Of a stretch of 38,006 nucleotides of DNA, positions 16,064-24,142 are shown one piece after another. Position numbers and translations under genes: made by a program. Source of the stretch: an uncultured Granulosicoccaceae bacterium (GTDB lineage: Bacteria > Pseudomonadota > Gammaproteobacteria > Granulosicoccales > Granulosicoccaceae); the NCBI GenBank assembly GCA_938035945.1, contig CALHOU010000014.1, positions 1 through 38,006 of the forward strand, written 5' to 3'. The notes below the pieces were generated by a model. It saw only the letters and a list, made by a program, of their open reading frames with translations, had not been told where the DNA came from and made no database searches. Within the stretch, counting starts at the first letter, position 1. Each line of letters begins with the position of its first letter.

Positions 16064-17269
16064 CTAACGTGCCGCTCTAAATTCAACTCGACGATTCTTT
16101 GATCGACCGGCAGCAGTTTCATTGGTGTCTATGGGACGCTCTTCGCCATAACCGTAGGCTTTAAGTCGTTTCGCACTAACGCCATTACGTACAAGGTACA
16201 CAGCAACTGATCTTGCACGGTCACGTGACAATTGCTTGTTCGCGTTAGAATCGCCTTGGCTATCAGTATGCGCCATGATAGATAACTTAACTGTCGGGAA
16301 GCGATTCAAAGTGGATACAACACCACTTAATATACCTTGAGCGCTTGGCGTTAGATCAGCAGAACCACTGTTAAAGTTAACCCCTTCGATAACGCCTGTG
16401 AACAGATCACAGCCCACATTATCAACAGCTACTCCCGGTTGTGTGTTGGGGCAACGATCTTGGGCGTCGTTAACACCGTCAGTATCCGAATCCACTTTAG
16501 CAACAACAACAGCTGGTACTGGTGGCGCAACAACCGGTGCAGGTTTTGGTGCAGCTACCGGTGCCGGAGCTGGTTTGGGTAATGGTGCTGGCGCGGGTGC
16601 TTCAACGATTTTGCGTCGACCCTGATCCGTTCGGCGACCAATCCGGTACATAACGCTTAACTGCATGTATTGCGCGTCGGTATCAAATGCGATCGCTTCT
16701 GCACGAAAACCTATGCCGTCGCGCAATGCGTATTCGAGGCCTGCGCCCAACAATAAATGTGTTGAATTGAGTTGTTCAAATTCTACGTTGTCGGTTGGAG
16801 AGTTGTTTAACAAACCAAAGCCTAAACGGGCAAAGCCTGTAAAACCGCGACGATTATAAAGATGCCTGCTTCTACCAGCGTACGCTAATGCGCTCGCGCC
16901 AATGGTGGAATATCCGATTCCACCGGTGGGTTCTAGTTGTGCCTCACCAAGCGATGCCAAATGACCTTCTATGGAAAGCCATTTATTGATGTCCATGCCC
17001 AACATGACTTGGCCACCGAAGTTTGATCCTGCTTTGTTGTCGACGCCGGGAACGTCAGATGTGTCTGGTTCAAGAGCACTGATGCCTAAACCAATACCGC
17101 CATACAACTTACGTATAACTACGTCTTCATCGACGTAAAGCTCGCCATTGTCGTTGTATATATTTGACTGCGCGAACGCTGTAGACATTGGCAACGCTAG
17201 CGCAAGCATACTGAGGCCTGTCATAGCCATGGCAAACGCCCTACAACGGCGTTTTGTGGTGGTAAACAT
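16064..17269 (-). CDS. OmpA-family outer-membrane protein with TSP3 calcium repeat
   Basis: A beta-barrel porin-like protein tethered to peptidoglycan. The 401 residues have a signal peptide (1-33, cleavage after AFA), an OmpA-type barrel (about 45-212), a Pro/Ala-rich linker (222-256), one thrombospondin type-3-like Asp-rich repeat (VDSDTDGVNDAQDRCPN, about 259-275) and a C-terminal OmpA domain (about 293-399). The peptidoglycan-binding residues D336 (HTDSQG) and R351 correspond to E. coli OmpA D271 and R286. The ATG at 17269 was chosen because it starts the signal peptide and has GAAGGGA upstream; in-frame starts to 17329 would add up to 20 residues. The layout is that of OprF-like structural porins. 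It ends near a bidirectional terminator. Confidence 0.9.
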   Translation of the reverse strand: MFTTTKRRCRAFAMAMTGLSMLALALPMSTAFAQSNIYNDNGELYVDEDVVIRKLYGGIGLGISALEPDTSDVPGVDNKAGSNFGGQVMLGMDINKWLSIEGHLASLGEAQLEPTGGIGYSTIGASALAYAGRSRHLYNRRGFTGFARLGFGLLNNSPTDNVEFEQLNSTHLLLGAGLEYALRDGIGFRAEAIAFDTDAQYMQLSVMYRIGRRTDQGRRKIVEAPAPAPLPKPAPAPVAAPKPAPVVAPPVPAVVVAKVDSDTDGVNDAQDRCPNTQPGVAVDNVGCDLFTGVIEGVNFNSGSADLTPSAQGILSGVVSTLNRFPTVKLSIMAHTDSQGDSNANKQLSRDRARSVAVYLVRNGVSAKRLKAYGYGEERPIDTNETAAGRSKNRRVEFRAAR

Positions 17270-17639
17270 AAGCTTATTTCCCTTCGATGCGTTTGTTTGC
17301 ATCGCGCGTACACGTTTCATATCAGTCAATTTCGGTTGATCTGTTCGCTCTTGATGGTTCGCCCGTTCATGCTGGCGGCGCCATTTATAGAGTTCTGTAG
17401 CCCCTCAACAGCACCTGCTATGCCATCAGCTGGCTATTTGAGTGGTTCAGTGAATCAATTTAGCGTCGGGTGGTGATTTTGTTGGTTGTGTTGGGTTTTT
17501 TAGAGAGGGAAATGGGGTGGATTGGGTGGGGATGATGGATCTGCTTATTGTTTAGTGCTTGGAAATGTTGGGTTTGGTGATGGCTTGTCAGAAAATTGAC
17601 TGATGTTTTTGGGGTCTGGGGTCTGGGGTCTTACAAGAA
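17270..17639. other. Long intergenic region: OmpA leader and G/T-rich tract
   Basis: No gene is seen. The part nearest the OmpA-like gene probably holds its leader: TATAAA on the minus strand (17389-17384) could be the -10, which would leave a leader of more than 100 bases. From about 17462 to 17631 the plus strand is very rich in G and T and almost free of C. It holds clustered G runs (GGGGTGGATTGGGTGGGG near 17514-17531) and a sevenfold-base unit GGGGTCT three times in tandem at 17611-17631, just beyond the 3' end of the tRNA. Confidence 0.6.
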
Positions 17640-17731
17640 TGGCGGAGAGAGAGGGATTCGAACCCTCGATACGAGTTACCCCGTATACCAACTTTCCAGG
17701 CTGGCGCCTTCGACCACTCGGCCACCTCTCC
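17640..17731 (-). tRNA. tRNA-Ser (anticodon GGA), CCA encoded
   Basis: The minus strand folds as a class II tRNA: acceptor GGAGAGG with TCTCTCC, D-arm with GCCGAGTGGTCGAAGGC, anticodon loop CTGGAAA with anticodon GGA (reads UCU and UCC), a long variable arm ACGGGGTAACTCGT region, T-arm GAGGGTTCGAATCCCTC, discriminator G and an encoded CCA. The total is 92 nt. The large variable arm and G73 are serine identity features. Confidence 0.95.
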
Positions 17732-18023
17732 TAATTCTTACCTAACAACTGCCCCGCTCACCATTGCGCGCGAGTTCAACAGAGGGATTGACTCGGCTGG
17801 CGCCTCGGGGCTTCGCCCCAACGTCGCTAAAGCAACGTTGCCCAAACAGCTTCGCTCTTTGTCGAACCCTCGATACGAGTTACCCCGAATACCAACTTTC
17901 CAGGCGGCATGCAATGTGCTGGCGCCTTCGACCACTCGGCCACCTCTCCTAATTCTTACCTAACAACTGCCCCGCTCACCATTGCGCGCGAGTTTAACAA
18001 AGGGATTGACTCGGCTGGCGCCT
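17658..18023. repeat. Imperfect tandem duplication of the tRNA-Ser locus (two copies)
   Basis: Copy 1 is 17658-17805 and copy 2 is 17862-18023. They share the last two thirds of tRNA-Ser on the minus strand plus the same upstream 74 bases (CTAATTCTTACCTAACAACT and onward). Copy 2 differs by about three substitutions and a 14-base insertion, so the duplication is fairly young. The 56 bases between the copies are GC-rich with two small hairpins (GGGG CTTCG CCCC at 17807-17819; CAACGT / ACGTTG at 17819-17840). Each copy ends at the same GGCTGGCGCCT junction inside a further D-arm remnant. Confidence 0.85.
17862..17949 (-). pseudogene. Decayed tRNA-Ser(GGA) copy
   Basis: Begins like the intact tRNA (GGAGAGGTGGCCGAG), but 14 bases (ACATTGCATGCCGC) are inserted at the 5' side of the anticodon arm, and the sequence leaves the tRNA consensus inside the T-loop, so the 3' acceptor strand and CCA are missing. 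It cannot fold as a working tRNA. Confidence 0.85.
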
Positions 18024-18045
18024 TCTACCACTCGGCCGCCGCTCC
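18013..18045 (-). pseudogene. Third tRNA-Ser-like remnant (5' acceptor and D-arm only)
   Basis: The minus strand reads GGAGCGGCGGCCGAGTGG and continues into AGAAGGCGCCAGCC, matching the first 30 or so bases of the tRNA-Ser with a few changes in the acceptor and one in the D-loop. It then joins the common spacer of the tandem repeat. No anticodon arm or 3' half is present. Confidence 0.7.
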
Positions 18046-18532
18046 TGCTGTTACTCCACAATTATACCTTTTTGCCATGAAGATTGGCGCGCTCTTAGGT
18101 AGATTTAGGTGGTAACAAAATTAGGTCTGGTAGACAGCTTAGAGGCTTCACGGAGGATTATTGATAAAAACTGTCTCCACGTGTTCACTGTTCAATGGCG
18201 ATTGAAACTCGCGACTCATAGTATTGCTTCACCTTGCCCAACAGTGTCCACGTGTTCACTTTTATGCGCTCAAACAGATACTGTGGACGCACTTTCCTGC
18301 AATTCCAGACGCTTTTGTCTCCACGTGTTCACTTTTTACCGCGCCGACCTATCCGCGCTGATCAAAAGCAAGATGGCAAGCACCATTACCAAAAAAAGCC
18401 GATCGGAGAGAGCCCATTGTCGAGCTCGGTCTTGTTCAATCTCAGGATTGAGTACAAATATGAGCGACGCGCCGCTTATTTAGACACATTACGCTTGGGC
18501 ACATTACGTAGTCAGCCCCCTATGCCACACGA
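18046..18532. other. Intergenic region without recognisable gene
   Basis: About 490 bases between the tRNA remnants and the DUF1820 gene. Frames are open on the plus strand, but their translations have no family features and one overlaps the DUF1820 gene antisense. The only structure I see is a 14-base motif repeated three times, annotated separately. Confidence 0.6.
18172..18337. repeat. Three copies of TCCACGTGTTCACT at 71-73 bp spacing
   Basis: Identical 14-base cores begin at 18176, 18247 and 18320. Similarity extends a little: copies 1 and 3 share TGTC just before the core and copies 2 and 3 share TTTT after it. The DNA between them (about 58 bases) is not related between intervals. The core contains the palindrome CACGTG overlapping GTGTTCAC. 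No flanking protein gene explains it. Confidence 0.85.
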
Positions 18533-18862
18533 TCAGGTATCCGAACGCCCCGGCGTATACACGGGCGATGGAAATTGCGCAACATTGCCACTGATCTCAG
18601 TGATTTTTGCCGTGCCTTGTTTCTCGACTTCATCAATGCGGATAATCGAGTGCATGGGCACAATGGTTTGTCGCACACCGCTAAATTCTGACTTCAGCTT
18701 TTCTTCAGAAGGGTCAACAACCACAGTGGTGTTGGTATCGAACACCAGTTCGGACAAAATCACAAACCCATAGAGTTCGCCTTGCAGAACATCGCGCGCG
18801 TAAACTTCATAGATTTTATCTTCTGAAAAAAATCGTACGCGATAGAGAGTTTCGTTAGTCAT
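18533..18862 (-). CDS. DUF1820 family protein
   Basis: A small conserved protein of gammaproteobacteria with no established function. The 109 residues match the family well: YRVRFFSEDKIYEVYARDV at the start, GFVILSELVFDTNTTVVVDPSEEKLKSEF in the middle and VPMHSIIRIDEVEKQGTAKI near the end. There is no signal peptide or membrane helix, so it is probably cytoplasmic; the fold is likely a small beta-rich domain. The start is ATG at 18862. It lies 92 bases downstream of rluB on the same strand and may be co-transcribed. Confidence 0.88.
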   Translation of the reverse strand: MTNETLYRVRFFSEDKIYEVYARDVLQGELYGFVILSELVFDTNTTVVVDPSEEKLKSEFSGVRQTIVPMHSIIRIDEVEKQGTAKITEISGNVAQFPSPVYTPGRSDT

Positions 18863-18954
18863 GTTCTATTACAACTTAAAGCTTCATTCAAAAAAGTATG
18901 GGTAGACAATGCTGATTCTAACCGCGGCGGAAATAATATTTACAGCAGCGCCAG

Positions 18955-19770
18955 TTATCGACGACGCTTAGCGCGACGTTTATGTCGAGGGTGAACAGGC
19001 ACTATTCTTAGATGATCGGTTGGTCTGGAATCTAAACCGCCAAGCTTTGCCAAGGTTACTACATCGGCACCTGATAACAATTCCATCTTGCCACGGCTTA
19101 ACCACTTGGGCATATTCACTGAACCATATCGAGTTCTGATGAGTCGGCTTACCTGTAAGTCTTGCGACTCCCATAATCGGCGTACCACACGATTCCTACC
19201 CTGCTTGACCGTCACCCGAAACCACTGATTACTGCCATCGCCGGTCTCTTCAGACTTAATTCGATCAAACTTCGCCGGACCATCTTCGAGCTCAACACCC
19301 GTGCGCAGTGTTTCCAAATGCTCAGGTGACACGCGACCGTTAACCCGCACCGCATACTCACGTTCGATTTCTGAAGACGGGTGCATAAGGGCGTTGGCAA
19401 GCTGACCATCATTGGTTAACAGCAACAAGCCCAAGGTGTTTATATCTAAACGTCCGATGGATATCCAACGCCCCTGCGGTAGCCGAGGCAAGTTGTCGAA
19501 TACCGTGCGCCGGCCTTCTGGGTCGTCGCGAGTAGTGAGTTCGCCAAGGGGCTTGTGATACATCAACACTTGCCGCGCATCGCGCTGATCGTCAGCCACT
19601 ACCCGGTAAAAACGTCCCTTGATAACAAGATCGTCGTTTAACGAGGCACGATCACCCAGTTTAGCCTCTCGGCCATTAATGCGTATAAGACCATCCGATA
19701 TCCAGCCCTCGAGCTCTCGCCGAGAGCCAAAACCGGTATTGGCCATTATTTTCTGTAAGCGCTCACCCAT
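18955..19770 (-). CDS. rluB: 23S rRNA pseudouridine synthase RluB family
   Basis: Converts a uridine of 23S rRNA (U2605 in E. coli) to pseudouridine. An S4 RNA-binding domain covers about residues 2-60 (ERLQKIMANTGFGSRRELEGWISDGLIRINGR). The catalytic domain has the family motif GRLDINTLGLLLLTNDG, with catalytic D109, and the later segments EYAVRVNGRV and KQGRNRVVRRLWESQ. The 271-residue length and a basic C-terminal tail (RHKRRAKRRR) fit RluB better than RluE, which lacks S4. The start ATG at 19770 is preferred over a TTG 15 bases upstream because the S4 domain begins directly after it. Divergent from moaB. Confidence 0.92.
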   Translation of the reverse strand: MGERLQKIMANTGFGSRRELEGWISDGLIRINGREAKLGDRASLNDDLVIKGRFYRVVADDQRDARQVLMYHKPLGELTTRDDPEGRRTVFDNLPRLPQGRWISIGRLDINTLGLLLLTNDGQLANALMHPSSEIEREYAVRVNGRVSPEHLETLRTGVELEDGPAKFDRIKSEETGDGSNQWFRVTVKQGRNRVVRRLWESQDLQVSRLIRTRYGSVNMPKWLSRGKMELLSGADVVTLAKLGGLDSRPTDHLRIVPVHPRHKRRAKRRR

Positions 19771-19854
19771 GCGGCATTCTATCAAACTGGCTCACTGCAC
19801 TGTTGTTCCGTACACTAATGCCACTATTGACGAAACGTACTGGGAAACAAGCTC

Positions 19855-20373
19855 ATGGCCGATGCCGAATTTAAATCTCTGAACATCGCAGTGTTAACGG
19901 TCTCCGATACCCGCGGAGAAGCCGAGGATGTATCTGGCAAGTTGCTGGTCACTGCGCTGCAGGACGCTGGTCACACCAACATTGAAAAGAGCATCGTTAA
20001 AGACGATATTTATGCCATCCGCGCTGTCATCTCTCGCTGGATTGCCGACCCCGAAGTCGACGCTGTGCTCACAACCGGTGGCACAGGCATCACCGGTCGG
20101 GATGGCACGCCTGAGGCAGTATCGGTTTTGCTGGCCAAAGAGATTGATGGTTTTGGTGAGTTGTTCCGAAACCTCTCTTATGAAGAAATCAAGACCTCCT
20201 CCCTGCAATCCAGAGCTCTTGCAGGCGTGGCCAACTCAACCTATATCTTTGTGCTGCCGGGCTCCTCTGGCGCCTGCCGACTGGCCTGGGAGAAGCTGAT
20301 CTCGGCACAGCTAGATAACCGTGTGCGCCCGTGTAACCTTGTGATGCTAATGCCTCGTCTCAACGAGGTTTAA
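19855..20373 (+). CDS. moaB: Molybdenum cofactor biosynthesis protein B (MoaB)
   Basis: A MogA/MoaB-fold protein connected with adenylylation of molybdopterin before metal insertion. The 172 residues have the family segments LNIAVLTVSDTRGEAEDVSG (9-28), LTTGGTGITGRDGTPEA (72-88), SLQSRALAGVANSTYIFVLPGSSGACRLAWE and a closing RPCNLV. Alignment with E. coli MoaB (170 residues) is close along its whole length, so MoaB is favoured over MogA. No other molybdopterin gene is seen in the window. ATG at 19855. Confidence 0.93.
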   Translation: MADAEFKSLNIAVLTVSDTRGEAEDVSGKLLVTALQDAGHTNIEKSIVKDDIYAIRAVISRWIADPEVDAVLTTGGTGITGRDGTPEAVSVLLAKEIDGFGELFRNLSYEEIKTSSLQSRALAGVANSTYIFVLPGSSGACRLAWEKLISAQLDNRVRPCNLVMLMPRLNEV

Positions 20374-20490
20374 GCCGCAAAAAGGGTCAATGTAACTAGG
20401 AAAACCGCGGTAAATCAGCCTCTTAACGGGTAAATGACACGCTTCTTGCAATCGGGTTAGCACTATCCGGAACAAGCAACGTTTCACCCC

Positions 20491-22158
20491 GTGCAAGCAG
20501 CAACAATCCGTTCGACTTTTCAGCGTCTACTACTGTTAATCGCAGTGGTTTTTAGTGCGTTTGCAGCGCCCGTTAACGCCCAAGGTCAATCGAGTCGCTT
20601 GATCATAGGAATGAGCGACAAAACACTTGCGCAAAACCCGCAGCTTGCCGCGGCAAATCTCAGCCAAGAAATAGGATTACCGATCAAATTCATCCGCGCA
20701 ATGTCTGGCGCGAGTATGGTTGTGTCGATCAATCACCCGGCACTGACCAAAGCCCAGATTCACGCACAGTTGCTGCAACTACCCAGCGTTAAAGACGTAT
20801 CGAACGATGCACTCACACGCGTCACATCGGTCGACGATCCACGCTTTGATGAACAATGGCAATTACACGCACCGGATAAATATCGGGCAAGTCTTGATCT
20901 GGTTGAAACCTGGAACATCACCCACGGTTCATCGGATATTGTTATCGCCGTTGTCGACACAGGAATTGACTATAACCATCCTGATTTAGCTGGCCGCATT
21001 TTACCCGGATACGATTTCGTTTCACGTTTGTCGTTGTCAGTTGACGAAGGTGTGCATGTACCCGATGAGCTTGAATACTTACGCAGCCATGATGGTGACG
21101 GTCGCGATAGCGACGCATCTGACCCAGGTGATTCTGTCAGTGAAGATTCACTTGCTCAGTTTAATGAATTTGATATCGACTGCTATGTCAGCAACAGCAG
21201 TTGGCATGGCACTGCGATGGCATCCATAATTGCAGCCAACCCAAACGATGGCGTTGGTATTGCTGGCATCGACTGGCATGCAAAAATATTACCCGTGCGT
21301 GCTATTGGTAAGTGTGGTGGCCATCGATCAGACATGTTAGATGCAATACGTTGGGCTGCCGGCGTTGATGATCCATCACTACCACCTAACCCAACACCTG
21401 CTCGAATTATCAACTTAAGCTTAGGTGTAGATGACCTGTGCACAAGCGCCGATCAAAGCGCGATTAACGAAGCCATTGCTGCTGGAGCCATCGTGGTTGC
21501 CGCCGTTGGAAACAATGGTCGCAACACTGACGTAGAACCCTCTTCACCTTCTCATTGCCAGAACGTGATTGGTGTCATGGCTGTCGACAAATTTGGATTC
21601 AGAGCGTCTTACAGCAATTTTGGCCGAGACGCAGATGTTGCAGCCCCCGGTGGTGATCTTGCCCCATCACCCAACAAAATACTGGTTGCAACCAACAACA
21701 GCAAGGACCTGCCCTCTGCCGAGTTTGGATATCGCTCCGCCACGGGAACAAGCGTTGCCGCACCTCATGTCGCCGGTGTGCTTGCATTGATGTTGTCGCT
21801 AAAACCCGAACTTTCAAACCTCGAGCTGGAAGCCTTGCTGCTCGATAGCACGCGATTTTATCCAGGGCAAAATGATAAAATGTATGATGAAGAGTTTGCC
21901 TGTAAGCGCTCTATTTGTGGTGCCGGGATTCTAGACGCCCTATCGGCCGTGCGAGCAGTAGATGCACATACTCCGGGTGTTTTTCTGGATTCACCTTCAC
22001 TTGCTGCGGCTCAGTCGGTGCCTGTATCAGTCGGAGAATTCACAGGCTTTGGCTGTACTGTTAGTAAAAAAAGCCGCGATGATTACATGCTTTTTCTACT
22101 GATGTTTAGTGCAGCCTTACTGATTCTACGCAAACGTATACGGGTTACCACGCTCTAG
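20491..22158 (+). CDS. Secreted subtilisin-like serine protease (family S8) with sorting-type tail
   Basis: A secreted subtilase of 555 residues starting at GTG 20491. Signal peptide about 1-30 (cleavage after PVNA). A propeptide-like domain (about 36-110) precedes the catalytic domain, whose triad is D156 (VVDTGIDYNHPDL), H239 (SWHGTAMASI) and S421 (GTSVAAPHVAGVL), with oxyanion N341 (VGNNG). An acidic insert at about 184-230 (DGDGRDSDASDPGDS) lies between Asp and His and may bind calcium. The tail has GFGC (C522), an eight-residue linker, a hydrophobic helix (532-546) and basic RKRIR. That Gly-Cys, membrane helix, Arg order resembles JDVT-CTERM or MYXO-CTERM type sorting signals. Its 3' end overlaps the convergent djlA gene by 14 bases. 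Confidence 0.92.
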   Translation: MQAATIRSTFQRLLLLIAVVFSAFAAPVNAQGQSSRLIIGMSDKTLAQNPQLAAANLSQEIGLPIKFIRAMSGASMVVSINHPALTKAQIHAQLLQLPSVKDVSNDALTRVTSVDDPRFDEQWQLHAPDKYRASLDLVETWNITHGSSDIVIAVVDTGIDYNHPDLAGRILPGYDFVSRLSLSVDEGVHVPDELEYLRSHDGDGRDSDASDPGDSVSEDSLAQFNEFDIDCYVSNSSWHGTAMASIIAANPNDGVGIAGIDWHAKILPVRAIGKCGGHRSDMLDAIRWAAGVDDPSLPPNPTPARIINLSLGVDDLCTSADQSAINEAIAAGAIVVAAVGNNGRNTDVEPSSPSHCQNVIGVMAVDKFGFRASYSNFGRDADVAAPGGDLAPSPNKILVATNNSKDLPSAEFGYRSATGTSVAAPHVAGVLALMLSLKPELSNLELEALLLDSTRFYPGQNDKMYDEEFACKRSICGAGILDALSAVRAVDAHTPGVFLDSPSLAAAQSVPVSVGEFTGFGCTVSKKSRDDYMLFLLMFSAALLILRKRIRVTTL

Positions 22159-23011
22159 CGCGCTTTATCTGTTCGTAGGCTTTTTGTATTGCTTGCGTTT
22201 TATCCGATGCTATTTTTAACACCTCCTCTGGCGAGCCGGTCGATGCAAGCTTATCCGGGTGATGTTGATTCATTAATTTTCTATAGGCTTTTTTTACGCT
22301 AGCCTCATCAGCCCCAACATCAACACCAAGCAACACATAAGCATCCTTTATATTGGTTGTTGCATTGAATTTAGGCACAGAAGATTTCGCCTGGGAATAC
22401 TTTGCACCCGCCCGTTTGAAGCGTTGCGAGTGATCGTCGCCCAACCCAAGACTAACCCTGGCCAACACCTCTAATTGTTTATATTGCTTGGATGAGATAT
22501 CCAAGACCTTCGCGATGAGCAACAAAATCACTTCTTCTTCGCGAGCTATCTTGCCATCGGCTAGTGCAGCTTTGATTTGTATTTCTAAAAAATCCTCATA
22601 CAAACTTCTGTTGTTCGCACACTCTTCCCGGAATCGCCTGATTTGCTTTTTTAACTTGAAATTCGCTCGTTTACCTTGGTTAAATAATTCAATGGCAGAG
22701 GCTCTTTGACGGGCATTAAGACTCATGTCTTTTATCACATTTTCAGCCAGCGCTATTTGCGATGCTTGCACGTGACCATCAGCCTTTGCGATGTGACCCA
22801 TAACAGAGAATGTGGCGGTAAAAAAAGATTGCCGAATTTCTTGCGATTCTTCAGGCGTTAAATCAACGTTGGATAACGCGCTCACTTGCTCGACAGGGCG
22901 GCGATGCACGGCGAATGACACGAACGCCAATGCAATTGCAATCAGTAAAATAACCAACAGCCAAACAGTATCAATGCTGTTTAGTAATTCACTCAAAAAA
23001 TACAGCCCCAA
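22145..23011 (-). CDS. djlA: DnaJ-like membrane co-chaperone DjlA
   Basis: An inner-membrane J-domain protein that stimulates DnaK; in E. coli it influences the Rcs envelope response. The 288 residues show one N-terminal membrane helix (about 15-35), a TerB-like domain (about 60-185, ATFSVMGHIAKADGHV and EIQIKAALADGKIAREEE), a variable linker, and a C-terminal J-domain (about 222-288) with the HPD motif at 251-253 in NQHHPDKL. The layout is that of E. coli DjlA. No ATG exists before the membrane helix; TTG at 23011 is the best start and TTG at 22996 is possible. It follows truD by 30 bases on the same strand. Confidence 0.93.
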   Translation of the reverse strand: MGLYFLSELLNSIDTVWLLVILLIAIALAFVSFAVHRRPVEQVSALSNVDLTPEESQEIRQSFFTATFSVMGHIAKADGHVQASQIALAENVIKDMSLNARQRASAIELFNQGKRANFKLKKQIRRFREECANNRSLYEDFLEIQIKAALADGKIAREEEVILLLIAKVLDISSKQYKQLEVLARVSLGLGDDHSQRFKRAGAKYSQAKSSVPKFNATTNIKDAYVLLGVDVGADEASVKKAYRKLMNQHHPDKLASTGSPEEVLKIASDKTQAIQKAYEQIKRARAW

Positions 23012-23041
23012 TTGCTTAAGCGCGATACGTAGCGCATCGAG

Positions 23042-24142
23042 CTACAAGTTAATCATAAATTCAGACAGGAAACAGGTAGCGTACACACCTTTTAGCAGCT
23101 TAAAGTTTAACGTCACAGTATCGAGACTTGGCCAGGACCACGAAAGTGTATCGACATTAGCTCTGAGTGCCCGTCTTTGCTGCTTTAAACCCGCTGCTTG
23201 TAAGCCTTGTCTGTATGTTGCGTAAGTAAGTAAAGCCTGCTCTTCATACGCTTTACAGGTATCAGTCGCTAAGTTGTCACCATCACCCCACAACGGACCG
23301 GTTGGATGAATATCGTGTGCACCACATCGCAGTTCCACATCAGCCTCACCTATATTGGTAAAGAAGCTGTGAGACCCTGCGAGCAACATTGGCTCACCCA
23401 ACATAGGTTGGTTCCAGGAACCGTCTTTGACTCTCGCTGCACATACGCGGTTAAACAACTGACTGCGAGCAGACGATATGAGTAAACTACGTTGGGTGCG
23501 CGTTATTTTTCGTTTAGGGTTTTCGAAATAGCGCCTTGCTTTGGGTAAGTTTTGATGGTTTATACCAAAGCGTTGTGGGCCAAAATAGTTAGCAAAACCG
23601 TTTACTTGAATAAGCTTCAATCGTTCATTAAGTATTGCTTCAAGTGAGTCGCCATACGCATAGGAATCTATTGAGCGTGCATCTTTGTCAGGTATAGCAA
23701 TATCTCGCACGGTAATACTAAAGGCATTGTATTGATGCGCACCACGACGAAGCTTTCGCGAATGCCGGTGACTGGCCAAAACTGCAAACTCACCAACGGG
23801 CAATTCATTTTCTTCGTTGCCCGTTATCGTTTGTATCGCAACATCTTCGACAGATTTTGGCGTTTTGATACTGAACCACTGATCGGTTATCGCGTTTTTA
23901 TCTTTTAACCCAGACACACCAACATCAACAGACTGACAACTAAATATTGTCTGCAAAGCTTCTTGCAAATCATTTGTATTGAGGCCGCACTTGCGTATAT
24001 ACAAATACAAATGCTCACCCGCTTCGTCAAACTCGAAACCCAGTTCCTCACGCACGATGAAGTCTGCCGGTAAAGACTTAATACGGCCTTTGAACAGTGC
24101 CTCTCCTGACGTCGGCGGCAGATCAATTTCCATGCCGGTCAC
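23042..24142 (-). CDS. truD: tRNA pseudouridine(13) synthase TruD
   Basis: Makes pseudouridine 13 in tRNA(Glu). The catalytic Asp is in GLKDKNAITDQWFS (near residue 81), with the family segments DFIVREELGFEFDEAGEHLYLYIRK before it and GFANYFGPQRFGINHQNLPKA (about 180-200) after it, followed by the TRUD insertion domain. The end LLKGVYATCFLSEFMI matches the family C-terminus. 366 residues is slightly longer than E. coli (349). GTG at 24142 is the longest start; ATG at 24133, three codons later, is equally possible. It is divergent from glpE, and djlA follows. Confidence 0.95.
   Translation of the reverse strand: MTGMEIDLPPTSGEALFKGRIKSLPADFIVREELGFEFDEAGEHLYLYIRKCGLNTNDLQEALQTIFSCQSVDVGVSGLKDKNAITDQWFSIKTPKSVEDVAIQTITGNEENELPVGEFAVLASHRHSRKLRRGAHQYNAFSITVRDIAIPDKDARSIDSYAYGDSLEAILNERLKLIQVNGFANYFGPQRFGINHQNLPKARRYFENPKRKITRTQRSLLISSARSQLFNRVCAARVKDGSWNQPMLGEPMLLAGSHSFFTNIGEADVELRCGAHDIHPTGPLWGDGDNLATDTCKAYEEQALLTYATYRQGLQAAGLKQQRRALRANVDTLSWSWPSLDTVTLNFKLLKGVYATCFLSEFMINL

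Noticed and set aside
18172..18337. CRISPR-like array
   Set aside because: Only three repeats with a 14-base identical core, intervals of about 58 bases, no cas gene and no leader. It does not meet CRISPR structure.
18109..18773. Plus-strand open frames near the DUF1820 gene
   Set aside because: Low-complexity, Cys- and Ser-rich translations, no family features; one runs antisense across a well-supported gene.
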